A stretch of 64,000 nucleotides of DNA from Rapana venosa (GCA_028751875.1 CM054134.1:70438935-70502934), one strand, 5' to 3'. Positions 1 to 11,475 are shown, counted from the stretch's first letter. Program-made: numbers and translations. The notes: generated from the letters alone by a model not told the origin.

Positions 1-443
1 CAAATATTTCAGTATGACGACCTTCATGTATTTGCAGTTAAAATTGCCTTCAACACTCTGGCAACCACACCGTTTTATAGTTGGCAAAAAACACGGGGGT
101 TCTGTGGTTAATTTTGTTGATATATTTGGTTTGGTTTCTCTTCTTTTTTTCTTTTTTTGGGGGTGGGGGGAGAGAGGAAGAAGAAGGGTGATAAAGCCAA
201 AGCACTGATGATCATCTGATCTGGCTTAGTTTCACCATACTTACAAATTATGACTAGTTGAAATTTTCATACAAGTGACCTCATGCTTTTTCTTTTTTTC
301 AAGTCAAAGTTATGAGTTCAATCAGGAATGGAAAAAAGAAACTTAAAAGGATGGACAAAAAATTCAAAATAATTAGAGGTACAAGGATAAAACAGAGCAT
401 TTCTTTCCCACATGGAAAGAGGGCAGGTGACACTGTGCCATAC

Positions 444-525
444 CTGTTTTTTCTTTTTTTGTTTTCTCTTTCCCTTTGGCTTTCTTTTCCTTCCTGTCTG
501 CTTTCTCCTCTGATTTAGTCTCTTC
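444..525 (-). CDS. LIG1: LIG1 coding exon 6 (Lys/Glu-rich)
   Basis: Acceptor TGTGCAG, then 82 bases and the donor GTATGG. Encodes a charged stretch, EETKSEEKADRKEKKAKG and onward, like the KEEEEEE linker of vertebrate LIG1. Enters in phase 0, as exon 5 requires, and leaves in phase 1. No further LIG1 exon is visible in bases 1-443. Confidence 0.68.
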
Positions 526-3500
526 CTGCACATAATGAAAGCGTATCAAGAAAATGTTATTGAAACTTTCTTCAACAACAATCCAAACGTTAAATTTTGA
601 ACATAAACCAGTAATAGCCTCTGTACCATAAAATGTATCATATCAAAGCTACAAAATGCCTAAATCACACACATAACTGAAAACAAAGATAGAACATATT
701 AAACTAACAAAAATCTTTTTTTTTAAACCCAGATAGCATCCCTTCCTTTCAACAGCATAAAAATGTGAAACCTGTTTCAGTTTGCCAGTTAAAAATATAG
801 AATCATACAGGTTGCTGTTTTGATTTTCCCTGCCAAAATTCTTTGTGAAATAATTATATTCAACTTTAAATTCACCTTTTACGTCAAAAAGGATTCAGTT
901 TATAAAATGGTAAAAATGGAAAAGATGAATGACTTGTAAATGTGTGACAAAAGTTCACCTTCAGTGATCAGAGAAAGTCAAAACATAACTACATTCAAGG
1001 AACTGTAAAGTTTTTACTTTTTGACTTTTGGTTGCCAACTGATCATTTCAAAATGATAATCACAATGATGAGGAATGTGTGTGTGCGCATGCGCGCGCGT
1101 ACACACACTCGTATGTGTGCATGTATGGATATAATCATGCTTGCATACAAATGCACTAATCATGAACACAATAGATTACTCATGTGTAATAGACCTACAT
1201 GCATAAAATTTTGCTTAAAAAAAGGAAGAAAAAAAAAACCTGTCAAATTTCATAACGAAAGAATAAAGGCTATGCAAATACAGCACATAACCAAACCTCA
1301 GCGGATGAAATCTCCATAAGCTCCTCGCTTTCCGCTTCTTTTTCTGTCTTCGTCTCCTCTACTGCAGGTTCTGGTGAGGAATTTCCTTCGTCTTTCTTCC
1401 CATCACCCGTCTCCTGACTCTCTGATGCCTCTGTCGCTGCTACCAGACGTTTTGCTGCTTTCAAATCCTGCTGGGTCTTGCTTGGGTCACCTCCTTTTAT
1501 GGTTTTCCTTGCTGCACACATTTGAGCACATTTGTCTTCATATACAATTATACACAAATGTGCATTCATTCGTGTATTTTGGAAGGGAAACATTTTGATA
1601 TTGTAATATTTGTGTTTCACACACATCCATCTATAGTCTTTTTTCCATTCCTCTGAGGTTCACCAATGGTGAAATTGTACGTATGCGTCTGATTTTGCCC
1701 ACCGCAAAGGTAGCTGCATTCCAAGTTTTGGAGATGTCTAATTCATTTTTAACAACACCAGAGTGCATAGCTTTTTTCAATATGGTTATCCATTCCCACC
1801 TGCACACAATGGTCTACTCTTCCATAAGGTAGAATAAAGTTTTAATATACACATGCACAAGATGTTCTAAGGATGATCACACACACCAACACAGGATCTG
1901 TTTATATTCTCATCTGAAGGACTTTTTTTTTTGGGGGGGGGGGAGGGGAGGGAGTAGATAATGATGTTAACTCCAGGGGGAAAATCTTAAACGGGCGCCT
2001 CAGTAGTGGATCAAACACAGGCCATCAGATCATGTGTGCAGCACTCTAACCACTAGGCTATCCCACCCCATTCCTTCAGTATAAAACATGTAATATTCAT
2101 AGACTAGACGAATGCATGATGGGAACAACTGTCGTCATTACCCAAATAAAAACATAAACTCATATAATGACAAAACAACTTGTCCATATACATATGGTAT
2201 CGACTTCATAAGTATACATAAATAAATGTGTTCATCACTTTGTAGTCCTACTCATAAACAAGATAATTATAAACTCATGGTTATAAAGTAAAATTTACCC
2301 TCCTGATCATTCAATCATACTCATCATCATACTTTATATATTAAAAAAAAAATTTAAACTAATATCCACAGTGTTCTGATGCAAAGCTGGTTACCATGAC
2401 AAGGAATTTCTCTCTCTCTCCCTCTCTCACATATGCACACCCCTTCCTCTCTCAACCCTTCCTTCCACATCACACACACATACAATATTTACACTGAGTA
2501 ACATGGATGTAGAGAAAAACTGAACTTGAAATACATATATATCTGATTTCTAGAGGTAAAACCCAAAACCCTCTCCTGCATGTTATGTTTGAAGTATGCA
2601 CACCCCCCCCCACCCCCCTACACCCCCCCCCCCCCCCTTTCTCTCTCTCAACTTTCTACCATACCATACTACACAAACACACACCCTTACACCTTTATCT
2701 CTCTCAACTTTCTTCCATACCATACTCTACACACACACACACACACAATATTTGCACCGAGTAAGATGGGTGTAGAGAAAAACTGAACTTGAAATACACG
2801 TCTGATTTCTAGAGGTAAAACCCCAAACCCTCTCCTGCATGTTATGTTTGAAGTACAAACCTGTCTTCCTCTTAGGTATGAACAGTGGAGAGGCTGGCTG
2901 GACAGGAGTTGATTCTTCCCGTGTGTACCGGGTTTTCATAAAAGAGACCGGAGATGCTGATTTTTCAGGTGTTACCAGGTTGCCTGTCTCCCATCCAGAC
3001 TGTAAAACAGATTTTTTTTATTTTTTAATCTTATTTCTGAAAAATTCTTTTCATATCCATAGGTAAAGCTACTGACACTTAATTTGAAGGAGAAACCACG
3101 TAATAAGGAAAATATAAGTTTTAAAACCCCTCGAGGTTCTCAAATAACAGGGAGGAAATTATATTAACATTTTTAATTGTTGTTGCAAAACTTCACATCT
3201 TACAGGATAGGAAATTTCAATAACTTTACATTGAAATAATTGCCTTTTTTTTCCCGTTCCTCGGCTAGAGCTCCAATGTTCACCACCGGTGACATTTTTG
3301 CGTATGCCACTGCCCCCCATCCACCTTTAAGGTAGCTGCATTCTGACTTCGGGGGTACAGTTTCAGTTTGGAAATGAATCTACCAATTTTGCCAGAAACC
3401 GAAGAGAGACACTTCCCTGTCCTCTCTGATTTTCATCTGTCATAGGGTTTTTGACGTGCACAGATCCTAAGCACACAAGTCCCACTGGTTTAGAAACTCC

Positions 3501-6500
3501 ACTGAAAGACTTCACATTCAGTTCGATTTTCCCACCACACTGGGAAGAAAGAGCAAGGCTGGGAATCAAACCCAGAACCTCACCAGTTCACTTGTAAGGC
3601 AGGTAAATCCGTCCTGCCACCTTCCTTTTTCAGTTCTCGAACTGCCATTCAATTTCAGAGTGGGGGGGAAGATGTAAAAGAAAAACAATAAAAGGAAGAA
3701 ATTCTTTTTAATTAGAACTAAAAACAACATTAAAAAACAACAGTAATAACAAAAAGTTTTGTCTAATTTTAAGATGCAAAGTACATTTTTTTAAAAACCA
3801 ACCACTTTTAAAACAACACTACAGTCTGCATACGCACTAACACAGATATGGGGTGCCTTCTTCTTCGTCGAACGCTCAGACAGCAACTATTGTTGTCTGT
3901 TATATGACCGAAAATGCGTCACGCTGCCGTTAAGCGCCTGACAAGTCAGCCCAGCGCATCCGACTTCGGCACAAGAGAGAACAGTTACCTTTTAAGTTCT
4001 TTCTGGAAAAAAGGCAGGAGAATGGACCAAGAAGGCAGAAAATAGACAAGAAGGAGGTGACAGGAAGAAAAGGAACAACGCAGAAACAGAGTGATATAAA
4101 AGAGGAAATTTCTAGCACAGAATTTCCAGAATGTGGGGATGCTATTTATACTGATAGGCACCCGGCATCCCCTTGGGGGAATGGGGTGCCTATACCTGTG
4201 GTTGCAGTTCCATGACCTATCTTTGAATTGACTAAATATTACTAAGAGATCCCCCATGGGGATGCCAGGGGCCTTTCAGTATAAATTAGCATCCCCACCT
4301 TTTACTAGAAATTATGTGCTAGAAATTTCCTCTTTTCCATCGCTCTCTTTGTTTCAGCCTTGTTCTTTTTCTTCTTGTCACCTCCTTCTTGTTTATTTCT
4401 TGATCCATTCTCCTGCCTTTTTTCCCCAGAAAGACATAAGATAGCAATTCTGTCTTATGCCGAAGTCGGATGCGCTGGGCCTGACTTGTCAGGCGCTTAA
4501 CAGCAGCGTAACGCATTATCGCTCTTATAACAGACAACAAGTTGCTGTCTAAGCGTTTGTCGAAAAAGAAAGAGCAAATGCCACTGACCTATAAAACAAA
4601 ATAAAAAAACAAGATGCTAAGGCTTGCAATATTTATACTGTGACCATACGAAGTTCATTACTTGACAAATTTCAGCATAAGTGAACAAAAACAAAAAACA
4701 ACACAAATTTCAGCACAAATACATAATATATGATTATATGTTAATTTTCAGCACACAATAAATACACCTGGACTAATATTTTACTTTCTTTTTTTTTATA
4801 CTCATGTTTCTACTTGCTAACAATTCCTACAGTTTAGGCTTTACATAAATATTACAATTAACTTTTAAATCTTTCTAGATGTCAAGATTTCTTCTTTTAC
4901 TGTCAAAATGACATTCACAAACTCTTCTCTTTTTGATTATATAATTAACACTTTTTTTTAAAAGGCACCAGTTAATCAGAGCAATACTTGACAAAGGACA
5001 ATAATTTAACTTAGTTATGATGGTACTTTTTAACCGACTTATTAGAATGAAAATGCTTTCATCCTCTGAAGTCACGAGTTTGGCTGCCTTCTTCTTCTTC
5101 CTTTTTTGTCATGTTTCTCCCAGGGAAGGTTTGACATTGATGAGCCTTCTCCATCTCTCTGTTTTGAGCTTCCTCCTTATTCATGCCCCTTTCTCTAAGA
5201 TCATCTGCAATACAGACAGCCCAGGTCTTGCAAGGTCTTCCCTAAGGTCTCTTTCCATCCACTACAAAGTTCATTGCTCTTTTTATGATGTGGTGGTCTG
5301 CTTTCCATCGAACGTGCCCAAACCAACGCAGTCTATTGCTACTAGCTACAGACTTCAGATCATCAACTTTGCACATTCTCCATAGTTCTTCATTCGTGAT
5401 CCTGTCTTCCCAGAACTTGGCTGCCTAGATAAAATCATAACTGAAAATGGTCATACAAACTGCTTCTCTACACAACCTAGTAGGTACTTCTTAATCTTAT
5501 CCAGTGTAACAATGATTCCCACTGACTGTGACAGAATGTTTAACAACAACAAAATGCCTTCAAGAGATACCGAGGTCAAAAAACAAATTACTGAAGAAGC
5601 ATTCATTATGCGTTAAAAATTAACTTCATGTGGATTGTATTTTGAGCTCAAAGTCCTGCTGGTTAGATAGATAGATAGACAGACAGACAGATAGATATAC
5701 ACATTTCACAAGAAAAACAGAGCACCTTTGTTTCTCACCTCTTCAACTGGTTCAGAACATTCATCCATGTTCTTATCCGAATCTTCCTGTTTACTGGAGT
5801 CATCCTTTCTGTCTACCTTCCTCTTTTTCGTCGCTGATCCATTATCATCACTATCAGTTGCGTCAGCTTTCTTTTTACGTCCCTTGACTGGTGTTTTCTC
5901 AGGTTCCTCTGCAACCTTTTCGGGAGATGAAGCTGGACTAGGTGTTCCATTTTCTTCTCCGATAGCATCATCGTCATCGTCACTGTCAATAATCCTTGCT
6001 TTCTTTTGACGAGATCTTTTCACAGGTGAATCTGCTTCTTCTTTCTCTGGTGGCGAGTTTTTCTGCCGCATGGGAGTTTTACTTCTAGCTGGAGGTCTGG
6101 AAACAAATGACAACAAAAAATACTGTTGTTATACTTCCCAGAAAAGTTTGGAATACACATACATGTATACACACAAACATTTTTAAGTACCACAACTACA
6201 ATGTTACTGTATACTTTTTTCCTGCACCTCTAGTTCTACAAGTTAAACTTTTCCTCATGCCTTTCTTTCTACCAGTATTTTTACACCTGAATTTTTCTTT
6301 CATTGGAATGGGAATCCAGTAAAAAGTTTCCATTTTCTCCTTTAGCTTTCTCTCTTATACCTTCTAAAAGGAAGAGATATAATTTTGATTCACATCTTTA
6401 CCTTTGCTAGCTCCCCCCACCCCCCTCCAAAAACCCTCCAACTACCAAACCACGCATAGTAAAAAGAAGAAAAAAAACATTGGGGGAAAAGATAGGAAGG

Positions 6501-9036
6501 TGGGACTGCAAACTTTACATAGTGATGACAGTTTTAACCATCTCACCATCTGGATCCTGTCTTTTCCGCAAACATATCTGTTAACATACATGACATGACT
6601 GTTCCTGCTAAGGAGGTACAACCTTTCCCATTTCTCCTCTTTTTAAAATTTTTTATTGTGTTTTCACTTCTGGCGATTTCGAATTAGACTTAGACATATT
6701 TTCAAACTAATTTATGTTTTAAAAACAGCTTTTCTTATTTGGAGAAAAAAGAATGAATGATTATTCCACACTTTAATATCTTCTATACTGAAATGAAGTT
6801 AAAAAGAGTTCAGTCAACATGAAGAAAAATCCTGTATGATAATGATATTAAGAAACGGAAAAATCCCATATGATAATGGTATTAAAAAACATTTGTTAAA
6901 ATTCACGTTGTGTCTTGAGCGATTAAATCCAAGGTTACTAACTTGCTTTCAGCCTTTTTGGATGCATCGCCAGTTGCTGGTTCCTCCGACTTTGGTTTTG
7001 CAGATGGAGAAAAGAAAGACCTGTGAAAGAAAGCAAACAATGCAGAATACAGTTGTTAAAAAATCAAATTTATTACATAATACATTGATAGTCATACTTG
7101 TAATATATACTACATTAACAGAAAGTCAGTGCATAGAATATAACAAACCACTTTCAAAGATCTTGCAACAGTGGTTAGTACTTCATGGAATTACCAATAA
7201 ACAAAACTCTTAGCATGCACCAATCACAATAACTTTCAGGAATAAGATCCATTAACAATCAATGTTTGTCAAATAAGATGAGGTATAATGGATGGATAAT
7301 CCTGAAGCTAAGAACCCTTCTGCTCATAAGCCATCTTGAAATAATTAAATATTCATATCACTTTGTTTTATACTAACAAAAAACATTTAACAATAACAGT
7401 ACATAATTCAGTAACTTTTTCTTTCTTTTTTTCCTTTTTTGTTCCTCAGCTAGAACTCAGGTTCACCAATGGTAAGATTTTCGTTTGTGACTGTTTTTGC
7501 CCACCATGAAGGTAGCAAAATTCCTATGCTGTATCTAGTGTATGCTAGGTATGTTCATGTTTCTGTAATCCACTGAATGCTGACAAAATTATGGGATTTT
7601 TAACATGCATATTTGACATTTTGCATGTGTATATATACACAAAGGGAATTAAGGCACTGGCAGGTCAACACTTGAAGTTGACTTAGGAGATCATAAGAAT
7701 CCCCGTTCTTAATTTACCAGATGCCACCGAGATTGAATCTATGACATCATGGACCCATGGGATTGAAGCTGAATGGTCTTCTTAACCACTCGGCTACAGC
7801 ATCTGTCCAGTTTTTCTTTCATGATTATCCACCCATATTACAAATGCTATAGGCAAGAGCTTAAGACCATTTAATTTAAATCCCATGGGTCCATGAAGTC
7901 AGGGGTTAGAATTTTGGCCGCACCATCTGGTGAACAAAGAGTGGGGACTCGCCCACACAGGTTTAACAATTTCCAAAGTCAACTTAAAGTGCACATCGCC
8001 ACATGCCAGTGCTTTAATTATCTTTGTGTATCACACATGTATACAGAACCAAGATCAAATATGTGAAAGATCCTGTAATCCATGTCATCATTCAGTGGGT
8101 TAAGGAAGCATGAACATACCCAGCATGTATTGTATCCTGAATAAATAAATGAGCTGCTCTGAAGTCGGAATGTGTCAGCTGAGGCCATCAATGGCATCAT
8201 GCAGACCTTCTGCAGAGTGACAAGTACAGACTACAGGAGAAGACAAGGCACAACACATCCTACCAAATAAAGGAATGCGGAGTAGAGTCCACCTAGGCTA
8301 AAGTGATGAGGATTGCCGAGTGAAGATTCTGTATCATAACAGAGACTGTGTAACCTAAAGGATTTTGACAACTAATTGAACTTCTTCTTCTTCTTCAAGT
8401 GTCCCGTCTGGTCTTGCAGACATCGACGATCATGGCTCTCCATTCTTCCCTGTTCTTGGTCCCTCTCATGAGCTCATTGAACTAAGCTGTGGATTCTTTG
8501 CCTGGAATGATATATGATACGCATCTGTATAATATACTGGATACAAGTAATCAACAGTGATCAATGATTGTTCTACGGCACTTCTTATGATAAACTTGTA
8601 ACTGTAAGGCACTCACTGATTCAGGCTTAATAAGACCAACATTTGGATGCAAGCACTTTGAAGTTTGATTTGGGGTTGTTTTTTTTACAAGATATAGCGC
8701 TATATAAATTCCATTTATTATTATTATTAACATTTGTCAAGCAGCTGTCCTGCATGCATAAACAGTCCAGTTACAAGTTTCTGAAAACAAGTTTTCATTA
8801 CCTAATCAAGTGAATACATATACATTATCAGACTGTGGTGGTTGGTTTGTTTTTATACTAAGAATCTCTCTTTGAGGCTGGATTCAGGAGTCTCTCCCTC
8901 CTTTTTACCATCACAGCATGTGACACTGACAGTCACAATGGACTGGATGTGGATTTGGATCTAGAACAGTAGAAGACCAGATAAACTGAAGAAAATCAAG
9001 ATTAGTTGTGAAAAACAGAAGGTAGGGGAGTGCAGC

Positions 9037-9089
<53 letters not shown>

Positions 9090-10066
9090 GATATGGTTTT
9101 CCTTTTTTATTTCTTTTGTTCCTCAGCTGGAACTTTTTTTTTTTTTTACTTCCCCCTCCTCCCCCAAAAAGACAGAATAATCAGCTTTTTGATTGCAGTC
9201 ACTCCCATGGAAGAACTGGGAGGTTCACCAATGGTGAGATTTTGCCTATGCAACAGTTTTTGCCCACTATAAGTAACTGTATAAGGTAGGCTAGCCACAT
9301 TCTGTTTTCTGGGACTAGAGGGAGATTTTCTATTCCAAAAGAGGTTGTTGTAGAATGGTCTATTTTCTGGGAGATTTTCTATTTCAAAAGAGGTTGTGGA
9401 ATGGAGTGTGAGTAGAATAACTTTTGAACAATTAAGGCAGGGTTGGTGGTAATGAGGAAGTAAGATAGGATTAGGTTGCCAAGTGATGGGTGTGGCCGGG
9501 AGAATGGAGACAGGACTGTTGCATTGAGCCATTTGAGGTGTAGGATTGTGTGTGTTTGGGGGGGGGGGGGGGGGGGGGGGGCAGGTGGCAGGTCGGGTAG
9601 TCCCCTAGAACTAGTAGGCCAAGTAAGTCTGCCTAGTGCCTAGCAGTACCAGTAGGCCCTACCACTGATGTAAAGTAAACGCGGTCTAGCAGATTTATTC
9701 GAGATTGAATTTGGACGATTTCTTCTCCGAGTTTATTCAACAGAACAGTAGTAGAGGTGCAATAGGTTTTTAAGTGGAATATTCCGCAGGCACTGACATT
9801 CCTTTCTGGCTTTAAAAAAAAGCACTTATCACTATTCATATCATATAACTCTTAAGTGAAGACAAAATATTTTGCTAGACCAGTACCCGAGATCTGGAAT
9901 CTTGACTCCAAGTGTGGCTGAGCCAATTCCATCCACAAAATCAACAAAAAGTTATGAATCGTTTGAAGCGCAAGTGCTAAAGAAAAGAAAGTGAGACAGC
10001 TTCGGTTCCGAGGTTACATTTAGATCCTCAGCGGGTTAGTTAACCTTACTTGATTGATTTCTGCAT
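444..10066 (-). CDS. LIG1: DNA ligase I, N-terminal exons (partial, continues past left edge)
   Basis: ATP-dependent DNA ligase that seals Okazaki-fragment nicks in the nucleus. Six coding exons, read right to left, are 10050-10066, 6943-7020, 5739-6096, 2861-2999, 1297-1511 and 444-525. All have AG/GT borders and their phases join, giving 296 codons plus one base. The product opens with the PCNA-binding box MQKSIKSFF (Q2, I5, F8, F9). DSPVKR follows at 54-59, a basic KKRKV nuclear signal at 122-126, then acidic and Ser/Pro-rich sequence. IPKRKTARK spans the exon 4-5 junction and parallels vertebrate LIG1 IPKRRTARK. Only the unstructured N-terminal region lies here; the DNA-binding, adenylation and OB domains must lie left of the window. 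Exon joins are inferred from phase and similarity, without transcript evidence. The ligase identity rests on the PIP box and these motifs and is fairly secure. Confidence 0.85.
1297..1511 (-). CDS. LIG1: LIG1 coding exon 5
   Basis: Acceptor TGTGTGCAG, then 215 bases and the donor GTTTGG after ATTTCATCCGCTGAG. Starts (A)RKTIKGGDPSK and is then rich in Lys, Glu, Ala and Ser, a low-complexity linker. A second AG four bases downstream would break the frame from exon 4, so 1511 was chosen. Confidence 0.78.
1640..2070 (-). mobile_element. tRNA-derived SINE, composite (families B and A)
   Basis: Degenerate copy in LIG1 intron 5. The left part is the family B tail (ggttcaccaatggtga). The middle and right match family A (acacaatggtctactctt, then tctcatctgaaggactt). 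It ends in a tRNA-like head read leftwards near 2000-2068. A-rich and G-rich interruptions occur at 1923-1955. Confidence 0.6.
2861..2999 (-). CDS. LIG1: LIG1 coding exon 4
   Basis: Acceptor TTTTACAG, then 139 bases and the donor GTTTGT. Phase 0 in, phase 1 out. Ends in SPLFIPKRKT, which lines up with the SGIPKRRT segment of vertebrate LIG1. The split codon with exon 5 gives alanine, restoring the TARK motif. That phase match is the main reason for including it. Confidence 0.78.
3245..3625 (-). mobile_element. tRNA-derived SINE, family B
   Basis: Tail side ctcggctagagctcc and aggtagctgcattctgac at left; tRNA-like head with box-B-like gggaatcaaaccca at right (about 3558-3575). Same architecture as the copy at 14020-14415. 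Confidence 0.65.
3855..4565. mobile_element. Fold-back (long inverted repeat) element
   Basis: Two imperfect arms of about 300 bases face each other: 3855-4170 and about 4245-4565. The outer ends are cttcttcttcgtcgaacgct and its degenerate complement. Shared inner blocks include gcgcatccgacttcggca, aaggcaggagaatggacca and gaaatttctagcacagaa. The spacer is about 75 bases. No transposase frame is present, so it is a non-autonomous fold-back or MITE-like element in LIG1 intron 3. A third arm occurs at 14430-14770. Confidence 0.6.
5080..5430 (-). mobile_element. LINE 3' end remnant (reverse transcriptase C-terminus)
   Basis: Read on the minus strand it encodes WEDRITNEELWRMCKVDDLK, LRWFGHVRWKADHHIIKRAM and, after a frame break, GRPCKTWAVCIADDL. 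RLRWFGHVRR-type motifs mark the C-terminus of non-LTR retrotransposon polymerases. It lies in LIG1 intron 3, in the same orientation as the gene, and is heavily truncated. Confidence 0.7.
5665..5698 (+). repeat. (GATA)n/(GACA)n microsatellite
   Basis: Alternating gata and gaca tetramers, 8 units, 41 bases downstream of the exon 3 donor on the minus strand. Confidence 0.8.
5739..6096 (-). CDS. LIG1: LIG1 coding exon 3 (acidic, nuclear-signal region)
   Basis: Acceptor TTTCCAG, then 358 bases and the donor GTGAGA. Codes for residues about 32-151. It carries DSPVKR followed by a basic stretch and an acidic run DSDDDDD, the same order as vertebrate LIG1. Further on are several S/T-P sites that could be cyclin-dependent kinase targets, and KKRKV, which resembles a classical nuclear import signal. 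It ends at a codon boundary. Confidence 0.85.
6943..7020 (-). CDS. LIG1: LIG1 coding exon 2 (PIP-box aromatics)
   Basis: Acceptor CACAG, then 78 bases and the donor GTTAGT. Encodes SFFSPSAKPK and a Lys/Glu-rich tail. It supplies the two phenylalanines of the PCNA-binding box and is in phase 2 at both ends. Confidence 0.82.
7435..7800 (-). mobile_element. tRNA-derived SINE, family C with B-type tail
   Basis: Left side carries the B tail (ctcagctagaactcag, ggttcaccaatggta). Further right are gggaattaaggcactggcag, cctgggagatcat-like sequence and a tRNA-like head ending ttaaccactcggctacagca. Forms an inverted pair with the copy at 7860-8215. Confidence 0.6.
7860..8215 (+). mobile_element. tRNA-derived SINE, family C, opposite orientation
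   Basis: Head side starts near cccatgggtccatgaagtca. It continues with gccagtgctttaattatctt, gatcctgtaatccatgtc and gaacatacccagcatgta. It mirrors 7435-7800 across a 60-base gap. Confidence 0.6.
8216..9038. other. LIG1 intron 1 sequence without recognised genes
   Basis: AT-rich DNA with a short (TTC)n at 8382-8396, a tatagcgctatataaattcc piece at 8692-8711 of the kind found at SINE ends, and an (ATT)n run. No coding signal seen. Confidence 0.5.
9039..9089 (+). repeat. (GT)n microsatellite
   Basis: About 25 GT units in LIG1 intron 1, followed by a short family B SINE fragment (9110-9280). Confidence 0.9.
9110..9280 (-). mobile_element. SINE family B fragment
   Basis: ttcctcagctggaac, then ggttcaccaatggtgagatt and ttgcccactataa, interrupted by a T/C-rich insertion. 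Confidence 0.55.
9558..9581 (+). repeat. Poly(G) run of 24
   Basis: Uninterrupted G homopolymer; exact length is uncertain in any assembly. Confidence 0.8.
10050..10066 (-). CDS. LIG1: LIG1 coding exon 1 (start codon)
   Basis: Only 17 coding bases: M-Q-K-S-I plus two bases of the next codon, then the donor GTAAGG. The ATG at 10066-10064 was chosen because joining to exon 2 gives a complete PIP box, QKSIKSFF, at the very N-terminus as in other DNA ligase I proteins. Standard gene finders would probably miss an exon this short. Confidence 0.82.
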
Positions 10067-10082
10067 TTCTGCGTCCGTCGAT

Positions 10083-10110
10083 GCGCCAAAGTAGCAGAAT
10101 GCTTTCCCGC
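10083..10110 (-). promoter_or_regulatory. Two E2F-type sites upstream of LIG1
   Basis: Read on the minus strand, GCGGGAAA (10110-10103) and TTTGGCGC (10090-10083) lie 17-44 bases upstream of the LIG1 ATG. Both match the E2F consensus TTTSSCGC or its complement. DNA ligase I is a known S-phase gene, so E2F control fits; binding itself is inference. Confidence 0.6.
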
Positions 10111-10360
10111 TATTGTCAACTATCTGTGTTCCTATCTTCTAGAGATCTCAAAAGGGGAATAATTCATTTTGTTACCCAAAACAGTTTTACCTTATTCTGA
10201 CACAATTTTTCGTAAATATTTAAGCTGTTTTGCCTGTTTGTACGAATCTGTTGATTCTATTTAATTCTGTATATTTGCTTCCAAAAAACAACGGGAAGAA
10301 CTAGGAAAAAAACCCGCAACAAACAAATTACGTCGCTATGTTTATGCCTCATTTGACGAC

Positions 10361-10375
10361 GTTACGTCACTTCCG
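10361..10375 (+). promoter_or_regulatory. CRE-like and ETS-like sites in the LIG1/TMEM184 divergent promoter
   Basis: TTACGTCACTTCCG contains a cAMP-response-type core (TACGTCA) that overlaps an ETS core (CTTCCG, CGGAA on the other strand). Such pairs are typical of animal housekeeping promoters without a TATA box. The site lies about 295 bases from the LIG1 ATG and just before the presumed TMEM184 first exon. Confidence 0.5.
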
Positions 10376-10379
10376 TATT

Positions 10380-10520
10380 TATCTTGTAGACACAGCAGTC
10401 TGCTACCCTAGCAGTTCCAGTTGCAGTCTGGAACCATAGATTCTCAGTTTTCAAGCTGTTTGACATCAATCATGTGTTTAATGGCGATGTGATTAATCAT
10501 TGCACAGGCCAACTGCCAAG
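10380..10520 (+). other. Possible 5' UTR exon of the TMEM184 gene
   Basis: Sequence downstream of the CRE/ETS pair ends in CTGCCAAG followed by the donor-like GTTAGT at 10521. The first TMEM184 coding exon begins straight after an acceptor, so an upstream exon must exist, and this is the nearest promoter-linked candidate. It holds short upstream ATGs that stop quickly. Boundaries are guesses without transcript data. Confidence 0.35.
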
Positions 10521-11475
10521 GTTAGTTGTCTGCAAGGGAAAGATCTGTAGAACTGGCATATGACGTATGGATGGATGTCCCCTTCATTTACTGATTTAGG
10601 CTAACCATAATATCTCATCCAAGAATGTGAATCTGGAGTGAGAAACCACCCACATGGCTCTGAACCTTGGAATCTGGATGAAAAGAATGAGGTCACAGAT
10701 GGAAATATTCTTGCAAAAACACTGACACGGTGACAAATTGTTTTGAGATGAGCCCCAAAAATGTGCAGAAGTGTTGGAGTTTCATTAATTTTGAATATTA
10801 AATTGGATGTCCATAATTATAATTTTGTTCCCATACTAAGAGTCAGAGCCAGAGGTTTAACAGCTGATCTTTCTTCTATTGTAGGATGCTGCCACCAAGT
10901 CAAAGTCTTGAGTATTTAGCATTTGGGTAAATAAAACTAAAAGTGTAATTTTTTGTTCAATTGTATTAACTTAACTATTATCTATTAAATTTTTAAAATG
11001 TTCAGCAAGATCCAAGCATAGAACACTGCCCTTTTTTAATTTACTGCCATTAACCAGCAGTGAAAAAGCTTTGCATCTGAGAGATGCCAGCATCACTTAT
11101 GTTTTAAATTTCAAGTGACTGATGTAGTGGAAGGGCTTTGTGCTTATTGGTTATGTTCATGATTGGCAGATCAGGGCTTCATCCATGTTTCTTTATTTTA
11201 AAATGGACTAAATTCCTTGCACAATCTCAAAAACCAAAGTACTGATTATTTCTCTGAGGAGTTCTTAGATTTTGGTCATGAAGGCTTTTTTTAAAGCCAG
11301 AAAATGGAGATATTTTCTGTGGGTTTTATTTTCTTTAGAGATTTTGTATCCAGTTTTTTGTTTGCAGTGTTAAACCTAGCTGCCTTGTTTTTGTCCAAAA
11401 TAATATTTTCATACTTTTTCATCTTTTATTACATACCACTGCAGCTGCACTTCTATTATTTTATATTTATATATA

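Noticed and set aside
5706..6116. Full 136-residue minus frame as a stand-alone gene
   Set aside because: Its ends run past clear splice sites at 6096 and 5739; the middle is LIG1 exon 3.
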